Source of the DNA: Bacteroidales bacterium
Lineage (GTDB): Bacteria > Bacteroidota > Bacteroidia > Bacteroidales > UBA7960
NCBI GenBank assembly: GCA_007128045.1
Contig: SKYG01000226.1
Coordinates: forward strand, 1 to 30,372
DNA length: 30,372 nt
Reading direction: 5' to 3'
Under the pieces are notes generated by a model that did no database searches, was not told where the DNA came from, and saw only the letters and a program-made list of their open reading frames with translations. The position numbers and the translations under genes were made by a program. Shown here in pieces: positions 24,289 to 30,372 of this stretch (within the stretch, counting starts at the first letter, position 1; each line of letters starts with the position of its first letter).

Positions 24289-24714
24289 TTACTCACACAC
24301 AGCTTCCTCCACATCAAACTCAAAAATATCCCACGAAAACCAATTTTCTTCTATCATCGACATATTGATACCTTCGGCACTGAACCGCATATCGGTTCGT
24401 GATCCCCTTCGCCGCTGGCCAGGTTTCAGACACACTTCATTGTCGGCACTGGCCAGGAAAAGTTGTTGGTCACGGTAAAAACCTACCGAATAGGTTATGG
24501 CCACAGAATGTGGATTCATATTGGTAAACTGCAGGTATAAAACAGCATCGCTATTTCGATTCAGAAGGTTTGCCCTGGTCCATCGATACTCTACCTTTAT
24601 ACTGTCTTGAGTTTCTAAGTAATGATATTCTACCTGTTGCGATTTTACCTGACCTGCGGCGGCCAGAAAAAGCAACAACATTGCCATGCGGATTCCGATT
24701 TTCATAATTGACAT
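24289..24714 (-). CDS. Secreted protein of unknown function
   Basis: A 141-residue protein with a signal peptide (MKIGIRMAMLLLFLAAAGQVKSQQ). The mature part has a beta-rich core (VEYRWTRANLLNRNSDAVLY, LQFTNMNPHSVAITYSVGFY) and an acidic C-terminus (FEFDVEEAVCE) with two cysteines that could form a disulfide. I recognise no family. It lies between the sigma-factor gene (56 bases upstream) and hutU, on the same strand. It may be part of the sigma factor's operon, though nothing in it suggests an anti-sigma factor: there is no membrane helix after the signal and no zinc-finger motif. Confidence 0.65.
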   Translation of the reverse strand: MSIMKIGIRMAMLLLFLAAAGQVKSQQVEYHYLETQDSIKVEYRWTRANLLNRNSDAVLYLQFTNMNPHSVAITYSVGFYRDQQLFLASADNEVCLKPGQRRRGSRTDMRFSAEGINMSMIEENWFSWDIFEFDVEEAVCE

Positions 24715-24770
24715 ATTTTGATGATTAAACCTGAAAATGAACGTAATTCAATACAAAAAACAGACCAAAA

Positions 24771-25379
24771 TCAATATTGCTCCCTCGATTCTTTCAGAAT
24801 ATAGTACAGCAGCTCCCTGGCTCTGAACAATTGTGCCTTCACGGTGCCAAGAGGCAAGTCTAATTTCCGGGAAATCTCCTCATAACTTAACTCATCAAAA
24901 TACCTGAGCTGAATCAGATTCTGATATCTGGGCTTTAATCTTTTAAGTACCTGTCTGACCACCATGACTTTTTGATTTCTGATCATCGGTTCTTCCGGCC
25001 CCCAACCTTCCTCTCCGGGCATACTGTCAGTATTATCGGCACTCTCAACCACCTCATTACCCTCATTCTTCAATACATTTTTTTTCTTCTTACGGATAAA
25101 GTCAATACAATGGTTGGAAGCTATCCTGAACAGCCACGTGCTGAATGCGTAATCAGGTGTATATTGCGACAGGTTTGCAAAGGCTTTGCCAAACGTCTCA
25201 ATCGTTAAGTCCTCAGCATCTTCCCTGTTGCCAGTCATCTTTAGCAGTAGAAAATAAATGGTATCCCAATACAGATCCATGATCTCGGAAAAGGCCGTCT
25301 GACAATTGTTTGCGAGGGCTTCCTTGATCAGCTTATAATCTCTGACACCTTTTTCTGTAAGTTTGGAACCTATTTCCAT
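24771..25379 (-). CDS. ECF-type sigma-70 family RNA polymerase sigma factor
   Basis: A 202-residue regulator. Region 2 is near residues 25-95 (YWDTIYFLLLKMTGNREDAE, then STWLFRIASNHCIDFIRKKKK) and region 4 near 135-195 (LKPRYQNLIQLRYFDELSYE, SRKLDLPLGTVKAQLFRARE). Regions 1.1 and 3 are absent, as in the ECF class. It would direct RNA polymerase to an unknown regulon. The start overlaps the end of the glycosyltransferase gene by 10 bases (25370-25379), so translation may be coupled. No anti-sigma gene is adjacent; the next gene is a small secreted protein. How its activity is controlled is therefore not visible. Confidence 0.92.
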   Translation of the reverse strand: MEIGSKLTEKGVRDYKLIKEALANNCQTAFSEIMDLYWDTIYFLLLKMTGNREDAEDLTIETFGKAFANLSQYTPDYAFSTWLFRIASNHCIDFIRKKKKNVLKNEGNEVVESADNTDSMPGEEGWGPEEPMIRNQKVMVVRQVLKRLKPRYQNLIQLRYFDELSYEEISRKLDLPLGTVKAQLFRARELLYYILKESREQY

Positions 25380-26542
25380 GTTTGCTTGCTATAAAACAGA
25401 CTTGCCAACACAAAAATAAAACTAATAAAAGGATATACCAGTTCAAAAAGGATTGAATACGGAAAAATATTACGTTCATTGAATCTGGCAGTAACCTTTG
25501 AAAAGATGATCATCTGGGTAAATAAGCGCAATAGAAAGACTCCGGCAGCCATAAAAGAGACCATCCCAATACCACCAATTACCAAGGTGGAAATAAACAG
25601 CGGATAAAACAGAAACTGCGTGAAAGAGAACATACCCAATAGTCGTTTATGCCTTCTTTTATAGTACTTCCCGGTGGTATGTTTTTTTCGTTTCTGGTTC
25701 AGCCACGCCTTAAATGAATTTGTTGGGGCTGTAATGGTAAAGCTGTGTGGACTGATTTCGATGGCGACATTGTCTTTCGTGGCAGTCTGGTTAACAAACA
25801 GGTCATCATCGCCAGAAAGTATCTTATAATGTGACGTAAAGCCTTTCACCCTGTAAAACAACCCCTTTTTGTAGGATAGGTTTTTCCCCACGCCCATATA
25901 GGGGATTCCTGCCAGAGCCATACTCAGGTATTGCATAGCTGCAAACAAGGTATCAAACCGTATCAGTTTATTGAGCAGGCCGGGTTTTACTTCATATCCT
26001 CCATAACCCAACACCAGCTCCGTTTGTCCTTCGAAATTGTCGGCCATCCGGGTGATCCAATGTGGACCAGCAGGCCTGCAATCAGCATCGGTAAGTAGCA
26101 CAACATCACTTTTTGCCGACTTGATGCCAATAGACAATGGCAGCTTCTTTCCCTTGAAGAAGTTCACACTATCTTTAAGCGTCACGACCTTCAGATGCCC
26201 ATATTTCGCCTCCATCTGTTGCAAAAAGTGGGCACTGTCATCGTCAGAAGCGTCATCAACAACTACCACCTCATAGTCGTGATAGTCTTGTGTGAGAATA
26301 TAACGCAGATTCTTTTTGAGGTTATTGTATTCATTATGGGCACTGATAACCACTGACACGGAGCCTGTATAAGTGTTTTTTGACTTGGGCTTGTAAAATG
26401 CCAGCCGTGAGAAATATACCCAATAGTAAAACAACTGAATCAATCCAACACCAGCAAACATGAAAAATAGTATCCACGGAAGTTCCCATTCTACTTCATA
26501 TAACCAATTCATCGTATGCACGGAGTTCATTCCTTTTATCAA
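25370..26542 (-). CDS. Membrane glycosyltransferase, family 2
   Basis: A 390-residue membrane protein. One helix lies at residues about 18-38, then a GT-A domain (VSVVISAHNEYNNLKKNLRY, VVVVDDASDDDS, TDADCRPAGPHW with the DxD, SGDDDLFVNQ) and three to four C-terminal helices from about residue 305. The catalytic domain faces the cytoplasm, and it probably builds an envelope polysaccharide or glycolipid; substrate unknown. The first ATG (MIKGMNSVHTMNW) is used, but MNSVHTMNW or MNWLYE are also possible. It is transcribed divergently from tgt and overlaps the following sigma-factor gene by 10 bases. Confidence 0.88.
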   Translation of the reverse strand: MIKGMNSVHTMNWLYEVEWELPWILFFMFAGVGLIQLFYYWVYFSRLAFYKPKSKNTYTGSVSVVISAHNEYNNLKKNLRYILTQDYHDYEVVVVDDASDDDSAHFLQQMEAKYGHLKVVTLKDSVNFFKGKKLPLSIGIKSAKSDVVLLTDADCRPAGPHWITRMADNFEGQTELVLGYGGYEVKPGLLNKLIRFDTLFAAMQYLSMALAGIPYMGVGKNLSYKKGLFYRVKGFTSHYKILSGDDDLFVNQTATKDNVAIEISPHSFTITAPTNSFKAWLNQKRKKHTTGKYYKRRHKRLLGMFSFTQFLFYPLFISTLVIGGIGMVSFMAAGVFLLRLFTQMIIFSKVTARFNERNIFPYSILFELVYPFISFIFVLASLFYSKQTWK

Positions 26543-26577
26543 AGATGCAAATTTACCAGTTCCAACGGAATAGTTTC

Positions 26578-26585
26578 TATCTTTG
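26578..26585 (+). promoter_or_regulatory. -7 box for tgt
   Basis: TATCTTTG fits TAnnTTTG and lies 19 bases before the tgt ATG. A weaker match (CATCTTTG) lies on the minus strand for the divergent glycosyltransferase gene. Confidence 0.45.
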
Positions 26586-26604
26586 AAAAAATATTCATCA
26601 TTAT

Positions 26605-27735
26605 ATGGACTTTGTTCTTGAAGCCCGTGATCCGGGTAGTAAGGCGCGTGCAGGAACCATTACCACATCTCACGGAAGCATTGCCACACCTGTCTTTATG
26701 CCTGTTGGCACCGCAGGTACCGTTAAAGCCCTTCACCATGTAGATCTGACCGAAACTGTAAAGGCAAGGATTATTTTGGGCAATACCTACCACCTGTACC
26801 TTAGGCCGGGCCTGGACGTGCTGGAACCTGCAGGAGGACTACACCAGTTTATGTCGTGGGATAAACCCATTTTGACCGACAGCGGGGGTTACCAGGTATA
26901 TTCCCTGGCCCACCGGCGCAAACTTACGGAGGAAGGAGTTACGTTTCAATCTCATATTGATGGATCACGGCATATGTTTTCTCCTGAAAAAGCAGTCGAT
27001 ATTCAACGTGTCATCGGAGCAGACATCATTATGGCCTTCGATGAATGCACTCCTTACCCATGTGATCATGACTATGCCCTCAATTCCATGCAGCTCACTC
27101 ACCGGTGGCTCGATCGTTGCCTGACACATTTCCGGAACACCTCCCCTTTATACGGACATGAACAGAGCCTGTTTCCCATTGTTCAGGGCAGTACGTTTCA
27201 TAATCTGAGAAAAGAATCGGCATACTATATAGCTGACAAACAATGCCCTGGAAACGCTATTGGGGGCTTGTCGGTCGGAGAACCTGCAGAGATAATGTAC
27301 GAAATCACCGAACTGGTCTGTGATATCTTGCCACAGGAAAAACCCCGCTACCTGATGGGAGTAGGAACACCTGCAAATATCCTGGAATGTATTTCTTTGG
27401 GCATTGATATGTTCGATTGTGTAATGCCAACAAGAAACGGAAGAAACGGCATGTTGTTTACACGGGCAGGCATCATCAACATCAGAAACCAAAAATGGAA
27501 AAACGACTTCTCTGTAATCGATGAGCATGGAACGGCATATGTTGACCAGCATTACACAAAAGCATACCTTCGCCACCTATTTGCTGCCAACGAAATGCTG
27601 GGCCCAATCATTGCCAGCATGCACAACCTGAGTTTCTATCTGTGGCTGGTCGACGAAGCCAGAAAACATATCATGAAACAAACCTTCCAGGGTTGGAAAC
27701 AATCCATGACAGAAATCCTCACACGCAGGTTGTAA
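26605..27735 (+). CDS. tgt: tRNA-guanine transglycosylase
   Basis: A 376-residue TIM-barrel enzyme that swaps guanine-34 for preQ1 in tRNAs for Tyr, His, Asn and Asp, making queuosine. Landmarks are PVFMPVGTAGTVKAL, GNTYHLYLRPG, DSGGYQV (D92), the substrate loop GGLSVGEP, and the nucleophile D271 in FDCVMPTRNGRNG. The zinc site is altered: where the E. coli enzyme has CxCxxC this protein has G309, A311 and D314, while the fourth ligand, H340 in SMHNL, is kept. The C-terminus FYLWLVDEARKHI is otherwise typical. An LptF/LptG-family gene follows on the same strand. Confidence 0.95.
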   Translation: MDFVLEARDPGSKARAGTITTSHGSIATPVFMPVGTAGTVKALHHVDLTETVKARIILGNTYHLYLRPGLDVLEPAGGLHQFMSWDKPILTDSGGYQVYSLAHRRKLTEEGVTFQSHIDGSRHMFSPEKAVDIQRVIGADIIMAFDECTPYPCDHDYALNSMQLTHRWLDRCLTHFRNTSPLYGHEQSLFPIVQGSTFHNLRKESAYYIADKQCPGNAIGGLSVGEPAEIMYEITELVCDILPQEKPRYLMGVGTPANILECISLGIDMFDCVMPTRNGRNGMLFTRAGIINIRNQKWKNDFSVIDEHGTAYVDQHYTKAYLRHLFAANEMLGPIIASMHNLSFYLWLVDEARKHIMKQTFQGWKQSMTEILTRRL

Positions 27736-27802
27736 GAGGCAATATCTATCCAACGAAACTATCAGAACACCGAATAAAGGTTCAGACAGTATGGATGACG
27801 CC

Positions 27803-27855
27803 AGCTCTCCCCATAATGACAAAATGGGAGAGCTTTAAAAATAAGCGTATCTTTG
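27803..27855 (+). terminator. Hairpin then -7 box between tgt and lptG-like gene
   Basis: AGCTCTCCC (27803-27811) and GGGAGAGCT (27826-27834) form a perfect 9-bp stem with a 14-base loop, followed by a short T-run, so it could end tgt transcripts. Directly after it, TATCTTTG (27848-27855) fits the -7 consensus, 27 bases before the permease ATG. The gene pair may therefore be two transcripts and not one. Confidence 0.5.
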
Positions 27856-27881
27856 ATGCGTTATCTGGTAAACAGCCCCCC

Positions 27882-28961
27882 ATGCTGAAAACAATTGACT
27901 ACTATATCATCAGGAAATTTCTGGGTACATTCTTTTACGCCATTAGCCTGATCATTCTTATTGTGATCATTTTTGACTTTTCAGAGAAGATCGACGATTT
28001 CATTGAGAAAAAAGCACCTCTTGATGAGATCATCTTTACGTATTACATAAACTTTAGCCCATATTTCGTAAATCTCTTCAGCCCCCTGTTTACCTTCGTG
28101 GCCGTGATCTTTTTCACGTCGCGGCTGGCTTTCAATTCTGAGCTGACCGCCATACTTAGTTCAGGGATCAGCTTTAAAAGACTGCTCGTTCCTTACCTGA
28201 TATCCGCCGTCATATTATCGGCCCTGTCGGTTTACCTCTCCAACTTCCTGATACCAAACGCAAACCAGAAACGGCTTGATTTTGAATACACCTATGTAAA
28301 AAACCCACAGAGCTTCAGAGACCGAAACATCCACCTGCAGATCAGACCAGGGATATTCGTCTTTATGGAAACATTCAATGAAAGAACCTCTATCGGCCTG
28401 CGCTTCTCTCTGGAAAAGATCAATGAAGAAGGACTGTATTATAAATTGATGGCCGAAAGGGTTACCTGGGATAGCATCCCTAAGAGCTGGAACATTAAAA
28501 ATTATAATGTCCGAACCATTGATGGACTCAATGAAACACTGTACTTTGGTGAAGAACTTGACACCATTCTACCGTTCACACCACAGGATTTTATCCATAA
28601 CCTGGCAGAGATGGAGACCATGAACCTAAGCGAATTACGCGCCTTTATCGACAATGAGCGATTGAAAGGATCTGACAATGTGAAATTCTATGAGGTCGAG
28701 AAACACCGTAGGATGGCATTCCCTTTTGCCACAATTGTACTAACAGTGATTGGGGTGGCTTTATCAAGCAAAAAAGTAAAGGGAGGAATCGGACTACACC
28801 TAGGGTTGGGGCTTGGACTGAGCTTTGCCTTTATCCTGTTTATGCAGGTATCAACAACATTTGCAACCAATGGAAACCTCCATCCGGCTCTGTCGGTTTG
28901 GATACCAAACATCATGTTTGGGCTATTGGGCATTTACCTTCTCAAAATTGCCCCAAAATAG
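27882..28961 (+). CDS. LptF/LptG-family (YjgP/YjgQ) permease
   Basis: A 359-residue inner-membrane protein of the lipopolysaccharide export complex, working with LptB and LptC. Three helices are near the start (residues about 12-35, 50-80, 100-120), then a periplasmic jelly-roll domain (about 125-270), and three C-terminal helices (MAFPFATIVLTVIGVALSSK onwards). The motifs FTSRLAFNSELTAILSSGIS and EVEKHRRMAFPF are typical of the family. The start at MLKTIDYYIIRKF (27882) is chosen over an open frame that begins inside tgt (27642), because homology begins there. LptF and LptG are hard to tell apart from one sequence. It has its own promoter-like box. Confidence 0.9.
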   Translation: MLKTIDYYIIRKFLGTFFYAISLIILIVIIFDFSEKIDDFIEKKAPLDEIIFTYYINFSPYFVNLFSPLFTFVAVIFFTSRLAFNSELTAILSSGISFKRLLVPYLISAVILSALSVYLSNFLIPNANQKRLDFEYTYVKNPQSFRDRNIHLQIRPGIFVFMETFNERTSIGLRFSLEKINEEGLYYKLMAERVTWDSIPKSWNIKNYNVRTIDGLNETLYFGEELDTILPFTPQDFIHNLAEMETMNLSELRAFIDNERLKGSDNVKFYEVEKHRRMAFPFATIVLTVIGVALSSKKVKGGIGLHLGLGLGLSFAFILFMQVSTTFATNGNLHPALSVWIPNIMFGLLGIYLLKIAPK

Positions 28962-28983
28962 AGCACATGTCATCAAACGCAAC

Positions 28984-29214
28984 TCAGCTTTTTTGCTTAA
29001 TAAAAAAGTCAGGTAGTAAATAACCCATCATCCCACCCCAGATGATACTCATTACCGGACTGGAAGTGATTGCACACCCGCCGGTGTTGCAACCAACCAA
29101 TGCATAATAGGCATAACCGCCTATCACACCTACTAAAGTAAACAGGCCAATAACAAGTAAATACTTATTGCGTGCCAGACGCAAAGGCCTGAACCAATTT
29201 TTAAATATATTCAT
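28984..29214 (-). CDS. DUF6132 family membrane protein
   Basis: A 76-residue protein with a basic N-terminus (MNIFKNWFRPLRLARNKYLL) and two hydrophobic segments. The centre GYAYYALVGCNTGGCAITSS is the DUF6132 signature, with two cysteines four residues apart in CNTGGC. Function is unknown. The family resembles small rhodanese- or YeeE-neighbour proteins in sulfur and redox clusters, and here it lies next to two thioredoxin genes on the same strand, so a redox role is plausible but inferred. The end is convergent with the lptG-like gene, 22 bases away. Confidence 0.8.
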   Translation of the reverse strand: MNIFKNWFRPLRLARNKYLLVIGLFTLVGVIGGYAYYALVGCNTGGCAITSSPVMSIIWGGMMGYLLPDFFIKQKS

Positions 29215-29279
29215 CCGATTTGTCGCTTTTTGACTTTGATAATGTATGGCTTAAGAAATAACACCCTGATTCTGGGTTG

Positions 29280-29633
29280 CTAAGTTACATTCAGAACAGA
29301 CTCAATAGCCTTAACAAACTCCTGCTTTGGCAAAGCCCCCGCAGCCATTTGCGGCTGTGCACCCATAGGTACAAACAGTATGGAGGGAATGCTGCGAATA
29401 CCGAAGACAGACGCCAGATCACGCTCCTTTTCTGTATCCACTTTGTAAACATCAAGCTTTCCTTCATACTCCTTTGATAACTCCTCCAACACGGGAGCTA
29501 CCATCTTGCATGGACCACACCAATCTGCATAAAAATCAATAATACAAGGCTTATCACCTTCAAACTTCCACTCTTTATTTGTTTCAAAATTAAACACCTT
29601 CTCTTTGAAACTATCTAATGTTAAATGTTCCAT
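29280..29633 (-). CDS. trxA: Cytoplasmic thioredoxin
   Basis: A 117-residue thioredoxin without signal peptide. The redox motif WCGPC is near residue 38 (DFYADWCGPCKMVAPVLEEL), with the cis-proline loop SIPSILFV near residue 84. It reduces disulfides in cytoplasmic enzymes using thioredoxin reductase. The start has a weak purine-rich site (AAGGAA). It lies 35 bases downstream of a membrane-anchored thioredoxin gene, probably in one operon, pairing a cytoplasmic and an envelope redox protein. Confidence 0.93.
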   Translation of the reverse strand: MEHLTLDSFKEKVFNFETNKEWKFEGDKPCIIDFYADWCGPCKMVAPVLEELSKEYEGKLDVYKVDTEKERDLASVFGIRSIPSILFVPMGAQPQMAAGALPKQEFVKAIESVLNVT

Positions 29634-29668
29634 AAAATATTCCTTTCTTGTTTTTGGATTGATATAAT

Positions 29669-30151
29669 TTACAACAGTTCCCTGATGGCAGCAGCCAGTG
29701 TTTCTTTCTGCTGTACGCCGACATAGCGTTTTACAGGCTCTCCATCCTTAAAAATAATCAGGGTGGGAATGCTCCTGACCTGATATTGTGCAGCCACAGA
29801 TCCGTGAGCATCAACATCCAGTTTGCTGATCACTGCATCACTGCCAATATCGATGGCAAGATCATCAATGATAGGTCCCTGTATCCGGCAAGGAGGACAC
29901 CAGGTAGCCCAAAAGTCAACCAATACGACACCTTCGGATATCGTATTGCCGAAATTGGCCGCTGTAAGGATCTTCACAGCACCCTCTGAATAAGCTTCCG
30001 ATGAAACTTCAACGGGAGCATTGTTGCCTGTTGTAGAGCTGCGGTTAAAGAAAGAAAAAACCAGTACAGAAACTGCAATTACGCCCAGGGCAATAAACAT
30101 AGGTCGCAAACTCGTTTTGCTTTTGTTGCTTGATTTTGATACTTGTGACAT
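29669..30151 (-). CDS. Membrane-anchored thioredoxin
   Basis: A 160-residue protein with a lysine- and serine-rich N-terminus, one transmembrane helix (about residues 17-36, PMFIALGVIAVSVLVFSFF), a linker, then a thioredoxin domain. The active site is WCPPC (about residue 86, DFWATWCPPCRIQGPIIDDL) and the cis-proline loop is SIPTLIIF. The domain should face the periplasm, where it may reduce cytochrome c or other disulfides. The motif WCPPC differs from the WCGPC of its neighbour. It is the first gene of the small thioredoxin operon. Confidence 0.9.
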   Translation of the reverse strand: MSQVSKSSNKSKTSLRPMFIALGVIAVSVLVFSFFNRSSTTGNNAPVEVSSEAYSEGAVKILTAANFGNTISEGVVLVDFWATWCPPCRIQGPIIDDLAIDIGSDAVISKLDVDAHGSVAAQYQVRSIPTLIIFKDGEPVKRYVGVQQKETLAAAIRELL

Positions 30152-30309
30152 ACTTCTAGTTTTTAATATTATGGTTAAATTTTTCGTATTTCAAGACATT
30201 TGCCTTCAAAGATGAACAAAACTATTTTTATATATTACTGATATTCAATTATATAAACCTAACACCTCATCAACATTTTCAATACATAAAGATATGTATA
30301 TATTTAGTT

Positions 30310-30372
30310 ATGGCAAAACGTTTCTTGTTAAAAAAACAAAAACCGGAAGAAGGTGATCCCGGAACGCATAAC
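30310..30372 (+). CDS. Possible 5' end of a gene running off the right edge
   Basis: An ATG at 30310 opens 21 codons to the window end (MAKRFLLKKQKPEEGDPGTH). It is basic at first and cannot be assigned to a family. The 158-base gap before it is very AT-rich, with a palindrome-like ATAAAGATATGTATATAT, and suits a divergent promoter region with the thioredoxin operon. Too little sequence is visible for more. Confidence 0.3.
   Translation, partial: MAKRFLLKKQKPEEGDPGTHN

Noticed and set aside
1..30372. tRNA, rRNA, riboswitch and CRISPR signals
   Set aside because: I looked for T-loop motifs, regularly spaced short repeats and known aptamer cores on both strands and found none that I could support by eye.

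Overview
The window looks like a piece of a Bacteroidota chromosome, probably an environmental Bacteroidales- or Marinilabiliales-type organism. The evidence is the TonB receptor with DUF5689 lipoproteins, DUF4296 next to a dihydroorotase, a DUF6132 protein, a Tgt without zinc cysteines, and start regions that mostly lack Shine-Dalgarno sites but carry Bacteroidota-type -7 boxes (TAnnTTTG). No rRNA, tRNA, CRISPR array, transposase or integrase was seen.

Region 1 (1-1800, minus strand). Three translationally coupled genes of a multisubunit Na+/H+ antiporter (mnhF, mnhG and an MbhD-MbhE-MnhB fusion), with ATGA overlaps and strong Shine-Dalgarno sites. The rest of the complex is not adjacent on either side.

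Region 2 (about 1800-8561). An AT-rich accessory region in which every gene is on the minus strand: an alpha/beta hydrolase, a ferredoxin-nitroreductase, a propeller lipoprotein, a decayed zeta-type kinase with its small partner ORF, another lipoprotein, and a Fic protein. The genes are separated by 130-132 bp imperfect palindromes with terminal boxes such as GCCTAAC...GTTAGGC, and single or collapsed copies of these boxes lie at the other gene ends. The site downstream of each gene, the common orientation and the unrelated cargo match an integron-type gene-cassette array without an integrase. This is the most unusual part of the window.

Region 3 (8562-18128). mutS2 faces a two-gene minus operon (secreted endonuclease/exonuclease/phosphatase-family enzyme plus a small basic protein). 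Divergent from that operon, from a shared 42-bp intergenic region, is an outer-membrane locus: a TonB-dependent receptor and two paralogous DUF5689 lipoproteins. The second has an extra DUF6359-like domain inserted. Together these suggest surface capture and breakdown of a phosphodiester polymer such as extracellular nucleic acid, but the substrate is inferred.

Region 4 (18129-30372). Mostly housekeeping genes: cysteine desulfurase; a polyprenyl-phosphate mannosyltransferase-like enzyme, dihydroorotase and a DUF4296 lipoprotein in a row; an isolated urocanate hydratase; a secreted unknown; an ECF-like sigma factor overlapping a membrane glycosyltransferase; divergent tgt followed by an LptF/LptG-family permease; a DUF6132 membrane protein; and two thioredoxins, one cytoplasmic and one membrane-anchored.
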